Source: Marsupella aquatica (Eukaryota; Marchantiophyta). Taken from it: a stretch of 64,000 nt of DNA. Location: contig OZ316893.1 of assembly GCA_973895155.1 (NCBI GenBank), positions 10,230,001 to 10,294,000 of the forward strand, written 5' to 3'. The notes under the pieces are model-generated. The model was not told the DNA's origin and did not search any database. It worked only from the letters and a program-made list of their open reading frames with translations. The position numbers and the translations under genes are program-made. This document shows positions 1 through 15,063 of the stretch, piece after piece (within the stretch, counting starts at the first letter, position 1; every line of letters begins with the position of its first letter).

Positions 1-2468
1 TACACTAAAAGTCAGTGTTCACACCAGGATACTCGAATTTAAAGTTTGGATAGACTTGTCCTTTGTCCATGAAGCCCCATGGACAACCCAAACTTGGATG
101 GATTGATTCATGGACCAGACATTAACACATAAATATGCTTGGATGCTATTTTTACACTTCTGTCCAAAAGTATTTTGTCACATCGCCACTTCTGTCCAAA
201 AAGTATCTTGTCTCTTATTTAATCGGCACTTCTGTCCACAAGGTACCATGTCAGTGGCCAGATTCTCTTGATTGCAAGCTTGGCTTTATTTGGGGGCTTT
301 ATTCTCCTGACATTCTTTTTCCTCTGGAGTCCAGATTGTCCTCTAACCATTTTTTTAGAGTTCAATAAAAACAAGATAAAAAAGTAAGCTACAATAAAAT
401 GTTTGAGCACCTTATCTACAGTAACCTTTATGGTAAATGAAACTATGTGACGACTAAGCACTTCACATTTTCCTCATAGCGACTCAAGTAAGTTCTTCAA
501 TTACAATGAAAAGCAAAATGAACTCTATATTTTTCAATATTTTTTTATAATGGAATGCAAATACCCCAAAGAAAGGGGAAGCAAACAACACAATGACCCA
601 TGAACCAATGGAACAATTCACACCAAGTAAACTTGGGGGATTGTAGTAGTTTTGCCATAGCAAAGATACAAGAAATTTAAATTTTCAAAATCATTGTTAT
701 GGAATCATATTTTTCATAAACTGTTGCGTTTGTTACAAGGAGTGTTTTGACTAATTTTTCTTTTGGCAAGCTACCTGAGAGTTTAATCTAAGAGAGTATT
801 GTTGAGATTTCTTATTTTTCGAGAGCTCTCCTCTTGTTACAAAGGCCCCTTTGAGTTATATTTTCCGTCATGGAACTCAAAGAAATCTTGTTTCTCGAGT
901 ACTTTGTCTCAAGTACTTTACCGTTGCAAAGGTTCTAAAGACTTGAGATGCACTACTGAATGTAAACCTTCAGTCCATTCCATGCAGGTTTTCATTTCAT
1001 ATTTACAGTAGGTGCACTCAATCTCCTTCCCAGACGGAAATGTAGGTAAAGAGTCAATGAGAATATGTATTATTTAGATTTCCTCATGATTAGGTGTAAA
1101 GTGCTCAGTCTCTGGCACACTCCATGGGGACTGGAGACAACTTGCAAGTCCATCCAGGCTTTAGTTTCCAGGATACTCATAATGTTCTTAAAATTTACAT
1201 GACAAAAATATTACCAGTTTTCACAACCACCCAAGATATTTTGTTAGAAGAGAGTATTTCAGATATTTATGAAGACCCACCTATAGGGGTGGAGGTACAG
1301 TCCAACCAAAGCAAGGTATGGTATTGAATTGGTATGACTGTACATCCATGAAAAAAATCCAAATATCAAGATATAATTTAAAAAATCTCATATTTTAGAG
1401 AGGGTATAGAAATTTGGGTGTGCTCTACTGCGGTATACCAATGATAGCAATAGTATAAAAGAGTACATTATAACTTATAATACCATTTTCAACCTCAAAA
1501 AATTGAACACAAAAACAAAACATGTGGTCAAGAAAAATCAAAGCATGCTTTATCTTGCAGAGTTGACATATAACAAAATTGGTGAATAATACAACATATA
1601 CTTATAAGAGCCTCTCTCAAACATCATCAAGACTAATGCGTCACCTATCCCAAGCTTGTCAAGTGCAGCACCTTGACCCGGCCCTGGCATCCAGCTACTA
1701 CCCTTCTCCCCTAGCCGTTGCCCACTAAGTTGTAACTCACCCACTAGTTTCTTGAGATCACATGTAGATCTCAAGCTATGTTCTACTGTCCATGGATAGC
1801 AACAAAGGGACCACTGACTAGCTGCGGAAATGGCACGTCAAAACTACCCAACCTAGGGTATGAGAGCTACCAGAGGCAAAGGTAAGTAGCTGGATCCCAG
1901 GTTGGAGTTGGGGCATTACAGCCATGAATGCCAAGCAATTGATGAGCACAAATCCAACTGCGGGGCAAGTCCTCTCATTCTCCTTCCACAAAGCAAGGAC
2001 CCAATTCATGGGCATGATTTGTTTCACCCTACGGTAGTTTCAAATTAACAACTTTCAAGAATATTGCCACTAAATATGTTTGAATTTGCAATATTATCAC
2101 TATTTTTTTTTGTATCTACAAAAATACCACCCTATATAGTCTGGAATAAAAGATGGTGTTGTCCTAAGTGGTAACCGAAAAGCGGCACAGTCTTGGAAGC
2201 ATCTCTGCTAACTTCCAGAAGACGTCAAAACAACCCGTCCCGTGGATCCCAACAAGTGCAAAGGAACCATTGCGAAAAGTGTGGAACTATTTCACAATAG
2301 CTCTGCTGCTCATACTCTACAGATGTTAGATGCCGTCGAGTTCTCAACATTGTACTATCACTCACTTCGCAGCTTTTGGAGGATTTCTGAGCTCTGCTGG
2401 TCATACGGTACAGACTAGTACTCTCACCTTGGTGAACTCTGAAACGTGGCACTACCACTTCACAGGTT
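1..2468. other. Intergenic, no gene recognised
   Basis: AT-rich DNA with only short open frames, none of which resembles a known protein or joins into a longer spliced frame. The part nearest position 2468 is probably promoter or 5' leader of the aldo-keto reductase that follows. I see no RNA gene. Confidence 0.5.
155..258. repeat. Degenerate short tandem repeat (3 units)
   Basis: The phrase cacttctgtcc followed by a variant of aaaagtattttgtc starts at 155, 187 and 227, so three imperfect units of 32-40 bp lie head to tail. No function is apparent. Confidence 0.6.
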
Positions 2469-2511
2469 GTGGAGAAAATCCGTGGAGAGAAAATCTGTGG
2501 AGAGAAAATCC
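2469..2511. repeat. Three-unit 13-15 bp tandem repeat in the AKR leader
   Basis: The motif gtggagagaaaatc occurs three times in a row (the first unit lacks two bases), about 120 bp before the aldo-keto reductase start codon. It is probably transcribed 5' leader. Confidence 0.7.
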
Positions 2512-2624
2512 GCTGTACTTGAGAAATTCCCTGGACCATAACTTGAAGGGGCGACTGTTAAGGAAGAAATTGCAGTTTATCGCCGGCAGCTACTCTTGAA
2601 TTGGTTCAGAGCTTCGACTGCTGA

Positions 2625-5800
<3,176 letters not shown>

Positions 5801-7164
5801 GAGTGGGGCGAATCTCAGTAAACTTTGTACTATTGTTGAGCGTTTTGCCAGGTTGTGTAGACAAAGGACTGAGGCGGACCGAGATGCTGACATAGTTTCT
5901 CCGATTTTGCAGCAGACTGTTTAGTGATTGCTGGAAATACCACCATCAAATACGAGGACTTCTCAACACAGCGAAGTTGGACATGTCAAATTGTCAATTA
6001 GCTGAAGAATCTTCACACTTAATTGAGCATGAGAACGTTAGTCCATATTGACAGTCCATTTTAATAACAGAACTCACCTGAGCTGTTGATTGTAGGTCCC
6101 CAGCACTATGTGCCAAGGCAACGTATCAAAATATTGTGTGACATTGCAGTGATGGAGGTGACCCTCTGTTAATTCTGTGGGCGATCTTTCCTTTTTTTCC
6201 CCCTCCCCCCCCTCCAAAGAAAGAAAAACGAAAAAGCTTGCTCTTTGTGGATCTAAGTCAATACATTAGGGTGAATTGGCATGCGCAATTCAGTACCAGG
6301 GACGTATAGAGTGAGAGGAATCCAAAGCACTTGGTTTGTTATTTTTTTTCTTCTTCTGTATTTGTAGGTGAGGCAATGGCTATGAACTTGTTAAATTGTT
6401 CCTCGAAAGGTCTGCAGGGAAAGTATCAGGGAGCTATAACTTTTGCCAGGGTGAGGGAGTTCTGTCCATAGAAGCTTACATGGACAGTTTCACTAGTATC
6501 AAGTATATATCAAAGTGCGAAAGGGCAAAAACACCAAGGGAGACAGGGTCCAAAGGCAAAGCAACCCAATAAAGGGAAAGAAACAGAAGAGGGAAGGGCC
6601 CCAATAAGAGCCAAGAGGTGAACAAGGCAAAGGAGTCCCCCATCACAACCTAGGAACAACAACAAAAACCAAGAACCCCCAAAGGAGCAAGGAAGACTAA
6701 AACCCTACTCTGAAGTAATTGTGTACTGAAGTTAATTTGTACTTCAAATGTCATCTTCTCCATGGGGATATAGGCTGGAGGAAGGGCATTACCTTCCTCA
6801 ATACTCTCCCATGCTATGGATCCTTGTAATTGGCCTGCACTGCTCTGCTGCATTGGAATGGAGAAGGGACAATTTAGGGAACAGGTGAGGTAGGCTATAT
6901 CTTTTGTCCAAGTTGCACAATCATCATGGTTGGTTCTCACCAAGTTGGCCTGGAAATCCCCTCTAAGTTAGTTGACACCCCTAACTTATGGCAAACTTAT
7001 ATCTTATCTATAATGAATAATAGAGGACTAATCATGGACACCTTTACTCCTTATATGGTGCATGATGACTTACAAGGTGGTCAATTACTACTGTCCCTAA
7101 TCAACCCTGGTTTCACAATAATGAACATAGTTTTCCTGAAATTGTGAGGCAGGCTAACATCGCA
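5801..7164. other. 3' flank and intergenic DNA
   Basis: This holds the 3' untranslated region of the reductase and then unassigned DNA. A C/T-rich run at about 6188-6217 is the only notable composition. No coding potential is recognised. Confidence 0.5.
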
Positions 7165-7218
7165 ATGGATAAATGTGAGAAAAGGGAACGTTTGGACACT
7201 TCCCTTGTCATAGTGCTA
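7165..7218. repeat. Left remnant of a tandem repeat split by insertions
   Basis: This stretch (ggataaatgtgagaaaag through tagtgcta) matches 14563-14617. It is a piece of the repeat array that continues right of the inserted transposons, so it marks the pre-insertion sequence. Confidence 0.75.
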
Positions 7219-7223
7219 CCGTC

Positions 7224-7566
7224 TGTTGAGCAAAGATGACATTTGCAACGGCAAGCCCATGAACCATCCAACAAACAATAGTCGACACAGAGAGATACGT
7301 GATTCACCTCCACATGAGGCTACGTCCACGGGAACACACAAGAGCTTTACTGCACTCTAGGCCAACCGGCCATACCAAGCATCCACAGCACAAGCTCTCC
7401 CAATCTCTCAACTAGCTCCGTAACAATGAGCCTAAGTTCCACCAGGGTCTGGCATCAGCCCTGACTATATGCACAACAGCACTACCGCTAACATTAGCTA
7501 AGTCCTACCCGAGTTAGACTAACTGTGGTTAGCTCATGAGTCACAAGACTAGAGCAATATCTAACA
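7224..7566 (-). repeat. Copia 1 3' LTR
   Basis: On the minus strand it starts TGTTAGATATTGC and ends CTCAACA, the TG...CA ends expected of an LTR. It carries the ggccaacc variant at about 7360, shared with the 3' LTR of copia 2 but not with its own 5' LTR. Confidence 0.93.
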
Positions 7567-7577
7567 AACTCCCCCTT
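7567..7577 (-). promoter_or_regulatory. Copia 1 polypurine tract
   Basis: AAGGGGGAGTT on the minus strand directly abuts the 3' LTR, the position and composition of a plus-strand priming site. Confidence 0.85.
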
Positions 7578-7773
7578 GACTCTTGTCTTGGGGACTCGAC
7601 TCAATGCTACCATATGGAATCCTGAGCGGGAAGTTCTAGACAATCACCAAACCAGGTCTCCCCCTAAAAACCACAAGGGTTAACTAAGGGTTAACTAGAA
7701 CTAAGCCATAGCCAAACAGGAATAAGTAATCCATATACAAATAGTCACACATTGTTAAATAACTCTACTTGCA

Positions 7774-10700
7774 CTACAATTGTAAAACCTGCAAAGTAGC
7801 ACGGTGTCTTGAGAAACTCTCCAAATGAATCACTTTGATAAAGGCATTAGCGGGATTGAGCTTTCCATCAATCTTGACTAGCTCAAAAGTTTTATTAGAC
7901 ACTGCTTGTCTGATAAAATGGTACCTGATATCAATGTGCTTCACCCTGCTATCCATCATCTGGTTAGCAGCCAAGTGAAGAGCACTCTGACTATCACAAT
8001 TTAGAGTCATTTTGCCATGCTCTAAACCTATCTCCGCGATCAACTTGTCCAACCAAATTGCTTCCTTTGTTGCTTCTGCTGCAACATACTTTGCTTCCGT
8101 AGTAGACTGAGATATGCACTTCTACAAGGTAGATTTCCAACTGATACATCCTCCTCCAAGAGTATATACAAACCCAGTTGTAGACCTCCTTGTATCCAAA
8201 CAACCTCCATAGTCAGAATCTACATAGTCAACTAACATTCTATCTGATCTGTTATCAAATAGTAATCCATAGTCCTGTGTTCCCTTCACATACCTGAGAA
8301 TCCATTTCACAGCTTCCTAGTGTACCTTCCCTGGATTTGACATGAATCTGCTAACCTTGCCCATTGCTAGGGCCAAGTCAGGCCTAGTACAGGTCATCAA
8401 ATACATCAGACTGCCTATTGCCTTCTCATAAGGAATCTTAGCCATCAGACCTTTCTCCACAACATCCGTAGGAGAGAAAGACGGTGATAACTTTAAATGT
8501 GAAGCTAAAGGAATACTCACTGGCTTACAGTTTTCCATGTTGAATCGTGCAAGGACTTTTCTCGCATACTGGCCTTGACTCAAGCACAACTGTCCAATAT
8601 TAGAGTTCCTAAAAATCTCCATCCCTAAGATCCTCTCCGCCTTACCAAGATCGTTCATCTTGAATTCAGCACTCAATTTCGCCTTGAGACTGTCAACCTC
8701 AGATTGATCTTTAGCCACAATCAGCATGTCATCCACATAGATCACTAGAATAATGAAACCAAATACTCATTCTTGACTGATTTCGTACACACACAAGGAT
8801 CATACACCATCCTTGTAAAACCTTGAGCAAACATGAAATCATCAAACCGCTTGTTCCACTGTCTGAGAGATTGCTTCAATCCATACAAGGATTTGAGCAA
8901 TCTACAAACTAAGTTCTCTTGGCCCTTCTTCATAAAGCCTAGTAACTGTCTCATGAAGATCATCTCTTCCAAGTTGCCATAGAGAAAAGCAGTAACAACA
9001 TCCATTTGATCCATCACCAGACCAAAAAACACAACAAGCTGACACAAGATTCGAATTGTGGAATACTTAGCCACTGGTGAAAAGACCTCATTGTAGTCCA
9101 CTCCTTTCTCCTGAGTGAACCCCTTGGCAACTAGCCTTGCCTTGTAGATTTTATCTCCACCCTCTAAAGGACTGCCCTTCAACTTGTAAATCCACTTGCT
9201 GTCCACCACTTGCTAACCTCTTGGAATCTCCACTAGTTCCCATGTCTTGTTGTCACTCAAAGATTGCAACTCTCTCTACATTGTTGCATTCTACTCATGC
9301 TTCTGCTCTGAAGCACAAGCCTCACTGTACGAAGAAGGCTCTCCTTCTTCCAAGATCAAAGCCATGTCATCATCATCAGGTGCAATGTCAATATCATCTA
9401 GCTTAGATGAGTCTGCCCATTGACCATACCTGGTAGGAGCTCTAGTAGAACGACTAGAAGTTCTTCTAGTAGATGACTCAGGCTGATCTGCTGCTGCTGT
9501 TGGTTGAATTTGAGGTACCCTAGCAACAATTTGCTCTTCTTGTTCCATCATAGGAACCAGCTCCAAGCCCGGAGCTTCTCCATCTCTCCTGTCATGAATA
9601 GCATCATGACTAATCTCCCCCTCAACCGGGTCCGGGATGGGAGATTTCCCCTTGTCAGTATGGGAGTCCTGTGAACTCTCCCCCTCCTTTGATGATCTGG
9701 ACTCATTAAAGGACACATCTCTACTGACAATTAGTTTACAGGTTACTGGATCCCATAACCTATAATCTTTCACACCTTTCTGATAGCCAAGGAAAATGCA
9801 CTTCTTCGACTTGGACTCCAGCTTGGATCAAAGCTGGGAAGGTGTAAGCACATAAGCATCACATCCAAAAATCCTCAGATGTGAGTAATCTGCTGGACGC
9901 TCGTACCTCATTTCAAATGGCGTGTTGAATCCAATAGAACTGGATGGAGAAAAATTTACCAAATAAGCTGCAGTGTTGACAGTTTCAGCCCAAAATTCAT
10001 GTGGTAAGCATGATTGACTCAACATACTCCTCGAGCGGTCACATAGTGTTCGGTTGAGTCTCTCAAAAACACCATTCTGCTGAGGAGTATAACTTGTTGT
10101 GAGATGGCGGGTAATCCCCTGCTCCTTACAATATGTTCCAAATTCACCGGAACTGTATTCACCGCCGTTATCCGATTGAAGATATCTCACCTTATTACCA
10201 GTCTGATTTTCAACTTGGGCTTTCCACTCCTTAAAAGTGGCAAAAACATCAGACTTATTGTGTAGAAAGTATATCCACACATACCTTGAGTAGTCGTCAA
10301 TGAACGTGACATAGTATAATCGTCCAGAATGTGAGGGAGTAGGGGCGAGACCCCACACATCACTATGTACATACTCAAGTACCTCCTTGCTGGTGTGAGT
10401 TCCAACTCCGAAGGGTTTCCTGTGCTGCTTCCCTAGCACACATTGCTCACAAAATTCCAACTTACAAGATTGCAAATTAGAAAGTAATCCTTTCTTCGGA
10501 AGAATAGCCAAACCTTTTTCACTCATGTGGCCCAAACGAAAGTGCCACAGCCGGGTCGTCTCCTCATAAGATAAAGTTACATTGGCTTCATCACAAACTA
10601 CACTGCTCTCCAAAATGTATAGATTGCTATGTCTCTTTCCCTTCAATACAACTTTAGTACCAGTTGAAATCTGAAGGACACCATTAGCAGAACTCCACTG

Positions 10701-12043
10701 ATGGCCATTTGCTTCTAAAACTCCAAGTGAAATGAGATTTTTTATCATGCTGGGAATATGTCTCACATTTCTCAACGTTCTCACAGCACCATCAAACATC
10801 TGAAATCTAACAGATCCAAGTCCAATAACTTGACATGGGATTCCATTTCCCATCAACACTGAACCGTTGGAATCTGTGTAAGAACTGAAAAATCTCTCCT
10901 AGAGCAAATGTGAAAAGTACATGCACTATCTAGAATCCAATCATCACTACCTAGATTTGACAGTACGTTGAGAGCATAACCTTGACATCACAATATGTCA
11001 TCATCATCGAGTAACTCTATCTCATGTGAGCTCGATGCCGCGTTAGCAGATGCAGTAGGGACCTTTACTCGACAATCCCTTTTCATGTGGCCAGGCTTGC
11101 CACAATTCCAACATGCGAGAGGCTTCCTCTCTTGCGATTTCCCTTTGGATTTAGATCTCCCCTGTGATGTAGATCTAAACCTATTTTGCCCATTTGAGCG
11201 CTGTGCTGCTCTCCCACGATTCACGTTCAGCGCAGTGCCAGAAGAAGATGCTATTGTGATTGACCCAACTTCTTCTGAGCATCATCAGACAGTAAAGAGC
11301 TCACCACCTCATTATACGAAATGGACTTCCGATCTCTACACAAGAGCACTTGTTTCAAGCCCTGATAAGACGGCGGTAAGGAGCTTAGCAAAAGCAAGGC
11401 CTTATCCTCATCTTCAACTCCTTTTCCCAGGTTTGACAGATCCACCGCTAGACTGTCCAACTCATCCAGATGATCCTGCATCTTGCTCCCTTCCTTGAGC
11501 CTGAGGCTCATCAAAAGAGACTTCTTATACAGCCGGTCTGACGCATCTTCCCGATAGTACTTCTCTCTTAGAGCCTTGAACAATGACGCGCAATCCGCAT
11601 AATCATCCAGCTGCTTGATGATGTGCGGCTTGAGATATAGCATCACTGCATTGACAATAATCACTTGCTCCTGTCTTCACTGCTTCTTTGAGATCTCCTC
11701 TTCTCCATCATACTGCTCTCGCGAAGAGAGCAAATGAGCTAAGCCCATGGCCCAAAGGACACCCTTCACTTGCTTCTCCCACAACAAGTAATCAGTACGA
11801 CCATTGTACTTCTCCACCTCAAACTTCACTCCTCCAAATCTAGCCATCTCGCTCTTCTTCCCCACTACCGATAGCTCTGGTAGTAATACAGCTTCCTTCA
11901 CTGCACGCCGCACCAGTGATCGTACCGGTGACACTAGTTCTTCCTCAAACAGTAGTAGCTCCTCCTCAGAACTCTTCGTCTGACCGTCGCGATCCTGAAG
12001 CTCCACGGACACCAATTCTTCCAGTATCCTCCGAGTCACTCAT
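7774..12043 (-). pseudogene. Copia 1 gag-pol, multiply broken
   Basis: The polyprotein would start at the ATG at 12041-12043. Recognisable parts in order are the gag core, the knuckle CWNCGKPGHMKRDC, integrase (DVWG, DNGGEY and an E in the QQNGV..ERLNRT box), reverse transcriptase (YVDDML) and RNase H ending at 7774. Compared with copy 2 there are one-base indels near 11968 (gag), 11252, 10893 (protease) and 8765 (reverse transcriptase). Stops occur at Trp or Gln codons near 11678, 9291, 9215, 8317 and 8122. TGA codons at 10988-10990 and 9828-9830 are shared with copy 2. One alanine codon is missing in RNase H. It cannot encode a full polyprotein. Confidence 0.93.
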
Positions 12044-12247
12044 ATGAAACAATCACGAAAAAACGTCTTTTTTTGAAACTTCTCATAAAACTCAAAACTC
12101 AACACCGCTGCGTAGCCCATGAAGCTAGGATTCCAATACTGAAAGCCGAAATCAAAATCAAAATTTGATGGTAAAGTTATTCAAATTTTGGTCGGGGTGG
12201 GTAAAACCTTGGGTTGGACGGCAAAAAAATAGCTCTATGTTTTTTTG

Positions 12248-12300
12248 GGGAATATTCCCGTACAGTCTGACAGGTCTCATAGGGGGCCGTTCCCCCTGTC
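12248..12300. other. Copia 1 leader dyads
   Basis: The 12-bp palindrome gggaatattccc (12248-12259) is followed by an inverted repeat centred on gggggccgttccccc. Both are kept in the leader of copia 2, although the surrounding leader has diverged and copy 1 lacks about 160 bp present in copy 2. Confidence 0.6.
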
Positions 12301-13279
12301 AGAGCGATTAAAACAAAGGGCGACAGGTCCCGACACCAAGTGAAACAAGAGGGAGGAATAAATGCTAAAAATGGGGCCTAAAGGGGGCCCTTAAGTCCCT
12401 TAAAACCAGAAGAAATACAGGTATAAAAAAAGGCGACGCGAGGCGGGCCTGGCACCGTTGAGGGTCAAGGAGGGGGAAATACACGGCAGTATCAAGCGGC
12501 TGCATACGCACCCGTGTATATTTGCAGGGCCAGGCCGAGGGCAAAAAAATAGACAGTCGCTGCCGCAACTCGCGAGGGTCCAAAAATGACCTTTACAAGA
12601 AAAATTCAATTTCTCACCTTGGCCGCCGCTGTTTCCAACAAGAAAAATGAACGCCGCCGATGGTGAATGTGGCCGAATTTCACCGGCACAGTTTGCAAGC
12701 TTAGCAGAGACTAAACTTTTTGTCGCGTCGCCTTCACTCCGCGTCAAGTGCCAATCCCGGGCTCAAAACGACCGCCTCGCCGCGATCAATCTGTTGAGCC
12801 GTAGTACTTTGCGTTTCTTCCACTGAGTTGGACGTCACGAAGAGAAACCCGGTTTAGATGAGAACAAGCTCCATAGCTTGTGAAAAAACCTGAACGCCTC
12901 CTTCACTTGTCACGACACACTCGGTAACAACTCGACAGCAATCCAGCTACCGAAACGACCAACTTGCTTCAACCTTCAACTTAAGCTATAATGTGCGATC
13001 CCCCGAACACCGCACAGCTCACACTGTTGAACAACGCAAACTCTGGTCTCTCCCCCGAAAACCCGTCGAACATGAATAAAACTTGAACGACGCAAACTTT
13101 GATTCCTCCGCACCACGGATACCGATCAGCGAGTTCTAATCACCGTTAGAAAGCCCTCTCACTAACCTATCCGCTCAGCCACACACATTCGAGTTTCATG
13201 CGACGAAAATCCGAATGTACCATCGACAATGAATGCTGGAAAAACCTGTCATGAAAAAACCTCGTCACCTCCCAAGCAT

Positions 13280-13291
13280 GCTCTGATACCA
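13280..13291 (-). promoter_or_regulatory. Copia 1 primer binding site (initiator tRNA-Met)
   Basis: TGGTATCAGAGC on the minus strand lies two bases inside the 5' LTR. It is the classic plant initiator-methionine tRNA 3'-end complement used by copia elements. Confidence 0.95.
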
Positions 13292-13293
13292 CT

Positions 13294-13637
13294 TGTTGAG
13301 CAAAGACGACATTCGCAACGGCAAGCCCATGAACCATCCAACAAACAATAGTCGACACAGAGAGATACGTGATTCACCTCCACATGAGGCTATGTCCACG
13401 GGAACACACAAGAGCTTTACTGCACTCTAGGGCGACCGGCCATACCAAGCATCCACAGCACAAGCTCTCCCAATCTCTCAACTAGCTCCGTAACAATGAG
13501 CCTAAGTTCCACCAGGGTCTGGCATCAGCCCTGGCTATATGCACAACAACACTACCGCTAACATTAGCTTAGTCCTAACCCGAGTTAGACTAACTGTGGT
13601 TAGCTCATGAATCACAAGACTAGAGCAATATCTAACA
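13294..13637 (-). repeat. Copia 1 5' LTR
   Basis: This 344-bp LTR matches 7224-7566 with about 9 substitutions and one indel. It carries the gggcgacc variant at about 13430, shared with the 5' LTR of copia 2. Confidence 0.93.
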
Positions 13638-14481
13638 CCTTCTTCCCCCGAACACAACGCCCGGGCGCTATATTCGAATAGTGGGCCAAGGGGCGCTATA
13701 TTCAAATAGTGCACCCTAGGCGTTGTGTTCAAATTTTTTGACATGGGTTTGGATTTTTTTCACTAGTGAAGTTGTGTTCGAAAATGGCGTTGTGTTCAAA
13801 AATAGCATTGTGTTTGAGTTTGACGTTGTGTACAAGGGTAGGAGATTAATGTATTGTGTAAGCACTAACTGAAGTCTTAAATAAAGTGTTTGGGAATGTG
13901 TAGGTAATTCAAACACTGGAATTACACAAGGGAAGCTAAGAGAACAGACCTTGCAAATCACAAGTATCATAAATTTGTGACAATCAACAATATTCTAAAA
14001 ATTGTTCCAAAACATCACTATTGTCAACTTAGTGCATGTCATACCATAATACAATTGTTTGGTTGCCTCAAACAATAAAAAATGTCTAACAGCACAATAA
14101 AACAACATAACCAAGGAGACTTGGACAAGTTGTCTACTATGTGTTCTGAGCTTTTGCTTGATAAATTGTTGCTACATGCTGCAAAACCTATGGACTGCCT
14201 ACTTCATTTGTTCAGTTTCAAATGTACATTACCTACCAAAATATGATCTCACATACAGCCAACGCCAACACTGGGCTGCGCCAACTTTGAAAGTATGTGC
14301 CAACTTCAAACACAACGCCAAAGCTGCACTAACTTTGAACATAACGCCAAACTCAAACACAGCGCCCGGGCGTTGTGTTAATCCGACGCTGTGTTTGAAT
14401 AAAAACCACTTTTTATTTTTAGGGCCCAAAAAAAGTCATATTCGAACACAACGCCCGGGCGTTGTGTTCGGGGGAAGACAG

Positions 14482-14710
14482 TAGTGGTGGTTTTAGTGTA
14501 GACTTGAAAAAGCTCTTAAAACATCTCAGGTAGAAACTCTTACGAAAATAGCAAGAGAGTGATTGGATAAATGTGAGAAAAGAGGGAAAGTTGGACAATT
14601 CCCTTTTCATAGTGCTACTTTAGTGGTGGTTTTAGTGTAGACTTGAAAAAGCTCTAAAAACACCTTGGGCAGGAACGATTACGATATTAGGGAGAGAGTG
14701 ATTTTAGTCT
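14482..14710. repeat. 139-bp tandem duplication
   Basis: The phrase tagtggtggttttagtgtag begins at 14482 and again at 14621; the second unit is partial. The first unit ends with the same ggataaatgtgag...tagtgctac segment found left of the transposon block at 7165-7218. The duplication therefore predates insertion of the TIR element. Confidence 0.8.
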
Positions 14711-14886
14711 GCTGAAAATCATACGCATTAATGGCGTTTCTGATCATTCTGCCAACGAAATATCACCAAGAATGCAAGAGCTAGCCTCTCCCGAATTCCG
14801 CTCAGTACAGGACCACCGTTTCCGTCCTCGAAAGGCAATTTCAACGAACAGAGCTTAGCCTCCACTTCTGCTGATTGATTCCGTAT

Positions 14887-15038
14887 TGCTCATCAAAACG
14901 AGAAGCAAAGGGAGAGAAAGAGAGTTCCACACTGGTCTTCAGAGAGAGCGAGAGTAGGGAATTGCTCCTCAAACGAGAAGCGAAGGGAGAGAAAGAGAAT
15001 TCCACACTGGTCTTCAGAGAGAGCGAGAGAATTGAGAG
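14887..15038. repeat. 76-bp x2 tandem repeat in the methyltransferase leader
   Basis: Two near-identical units start at 14887 and 14963 (tgctc..caaa.cgagaag, then the shared phrase ccacactggtcttcagagag). They lie just before the start codon in purine-rich sequence, probably transcribed 5' leader. Confidence 0.8.
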
Positions 15039-15054
15039 CGAGAGTAGAGAAGCG

Positions 15055-15063
15055 ATGGCCTGA
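15055..15063 (+). promoter_or_regulatory. Two-codon upstream ORF overlapping the start codon
   Basis: ATG GCC TGA runs from 15055 to 15063, and the A of its TGA is the first base of the main ATG (15063-15065). Such an overlap could place terminating ribosomes on the main start. This is inferred from arrangement only. Confidence 0.5.

Larger units (their letters stand above)
7224..13637 (-). mobile_element. Ty1/copia LTR retrotransposon, copy 1 (decayed)
   Basis: This is a 6.4-kb element with 343/344-bp LTRs, reading right to left. Copia order is clear: gag with a CCHC knuckle, protease, integrase, reverse transcriptase, RNase H. The flanks ccgtc (7219-7223) and ccttc (13638-13642) form a 5-bp target duplication with one mismatch. 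The other terminus of the host TIR element shows g at the mismatched position, so the right copy mutated. The two LTRs differ at about 9 bases plus one indel. Several frameshifts and stops make it non-functional. Confidence 0.95.
7219..14481. mobile_element. Terminal-inverted-repeat element (MITE-like), interrupted by copia 1
   Basis: The right end (about 14433-14481) and the left end (7219-7223 plus 13643 onward) carry inverted repeats. Read inward from the right, the end begins ctgtcttcccccgaacacaa and continues to the palindrome cgcccgggcg; the left end matches over about 30 bp. Without the copia insertion the element is about 844 bp and non-coding. Its interior repeats the phrase gcgttgtgttc and its complement. 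TA dinucleotides flank it (7217-7218 and 14482-14483), which would suit a TA target duplication as in Tc1/mariner-like elements. The superfamily is not certain, and a longer or different target duplication is possible. Confidence 0.72.

Noticed and set aside
2225-2539. Minus-strand open frame before the aldo-keto reductase
   Set aside because: It is antisense to the likely 5' leader and contains the short leader repeat.
9137-9406. Plus-strand open frames inside the copia elements
   Set aside because: They are shadows of the minus-strand polyprotein and repeat in both copies for that reason.
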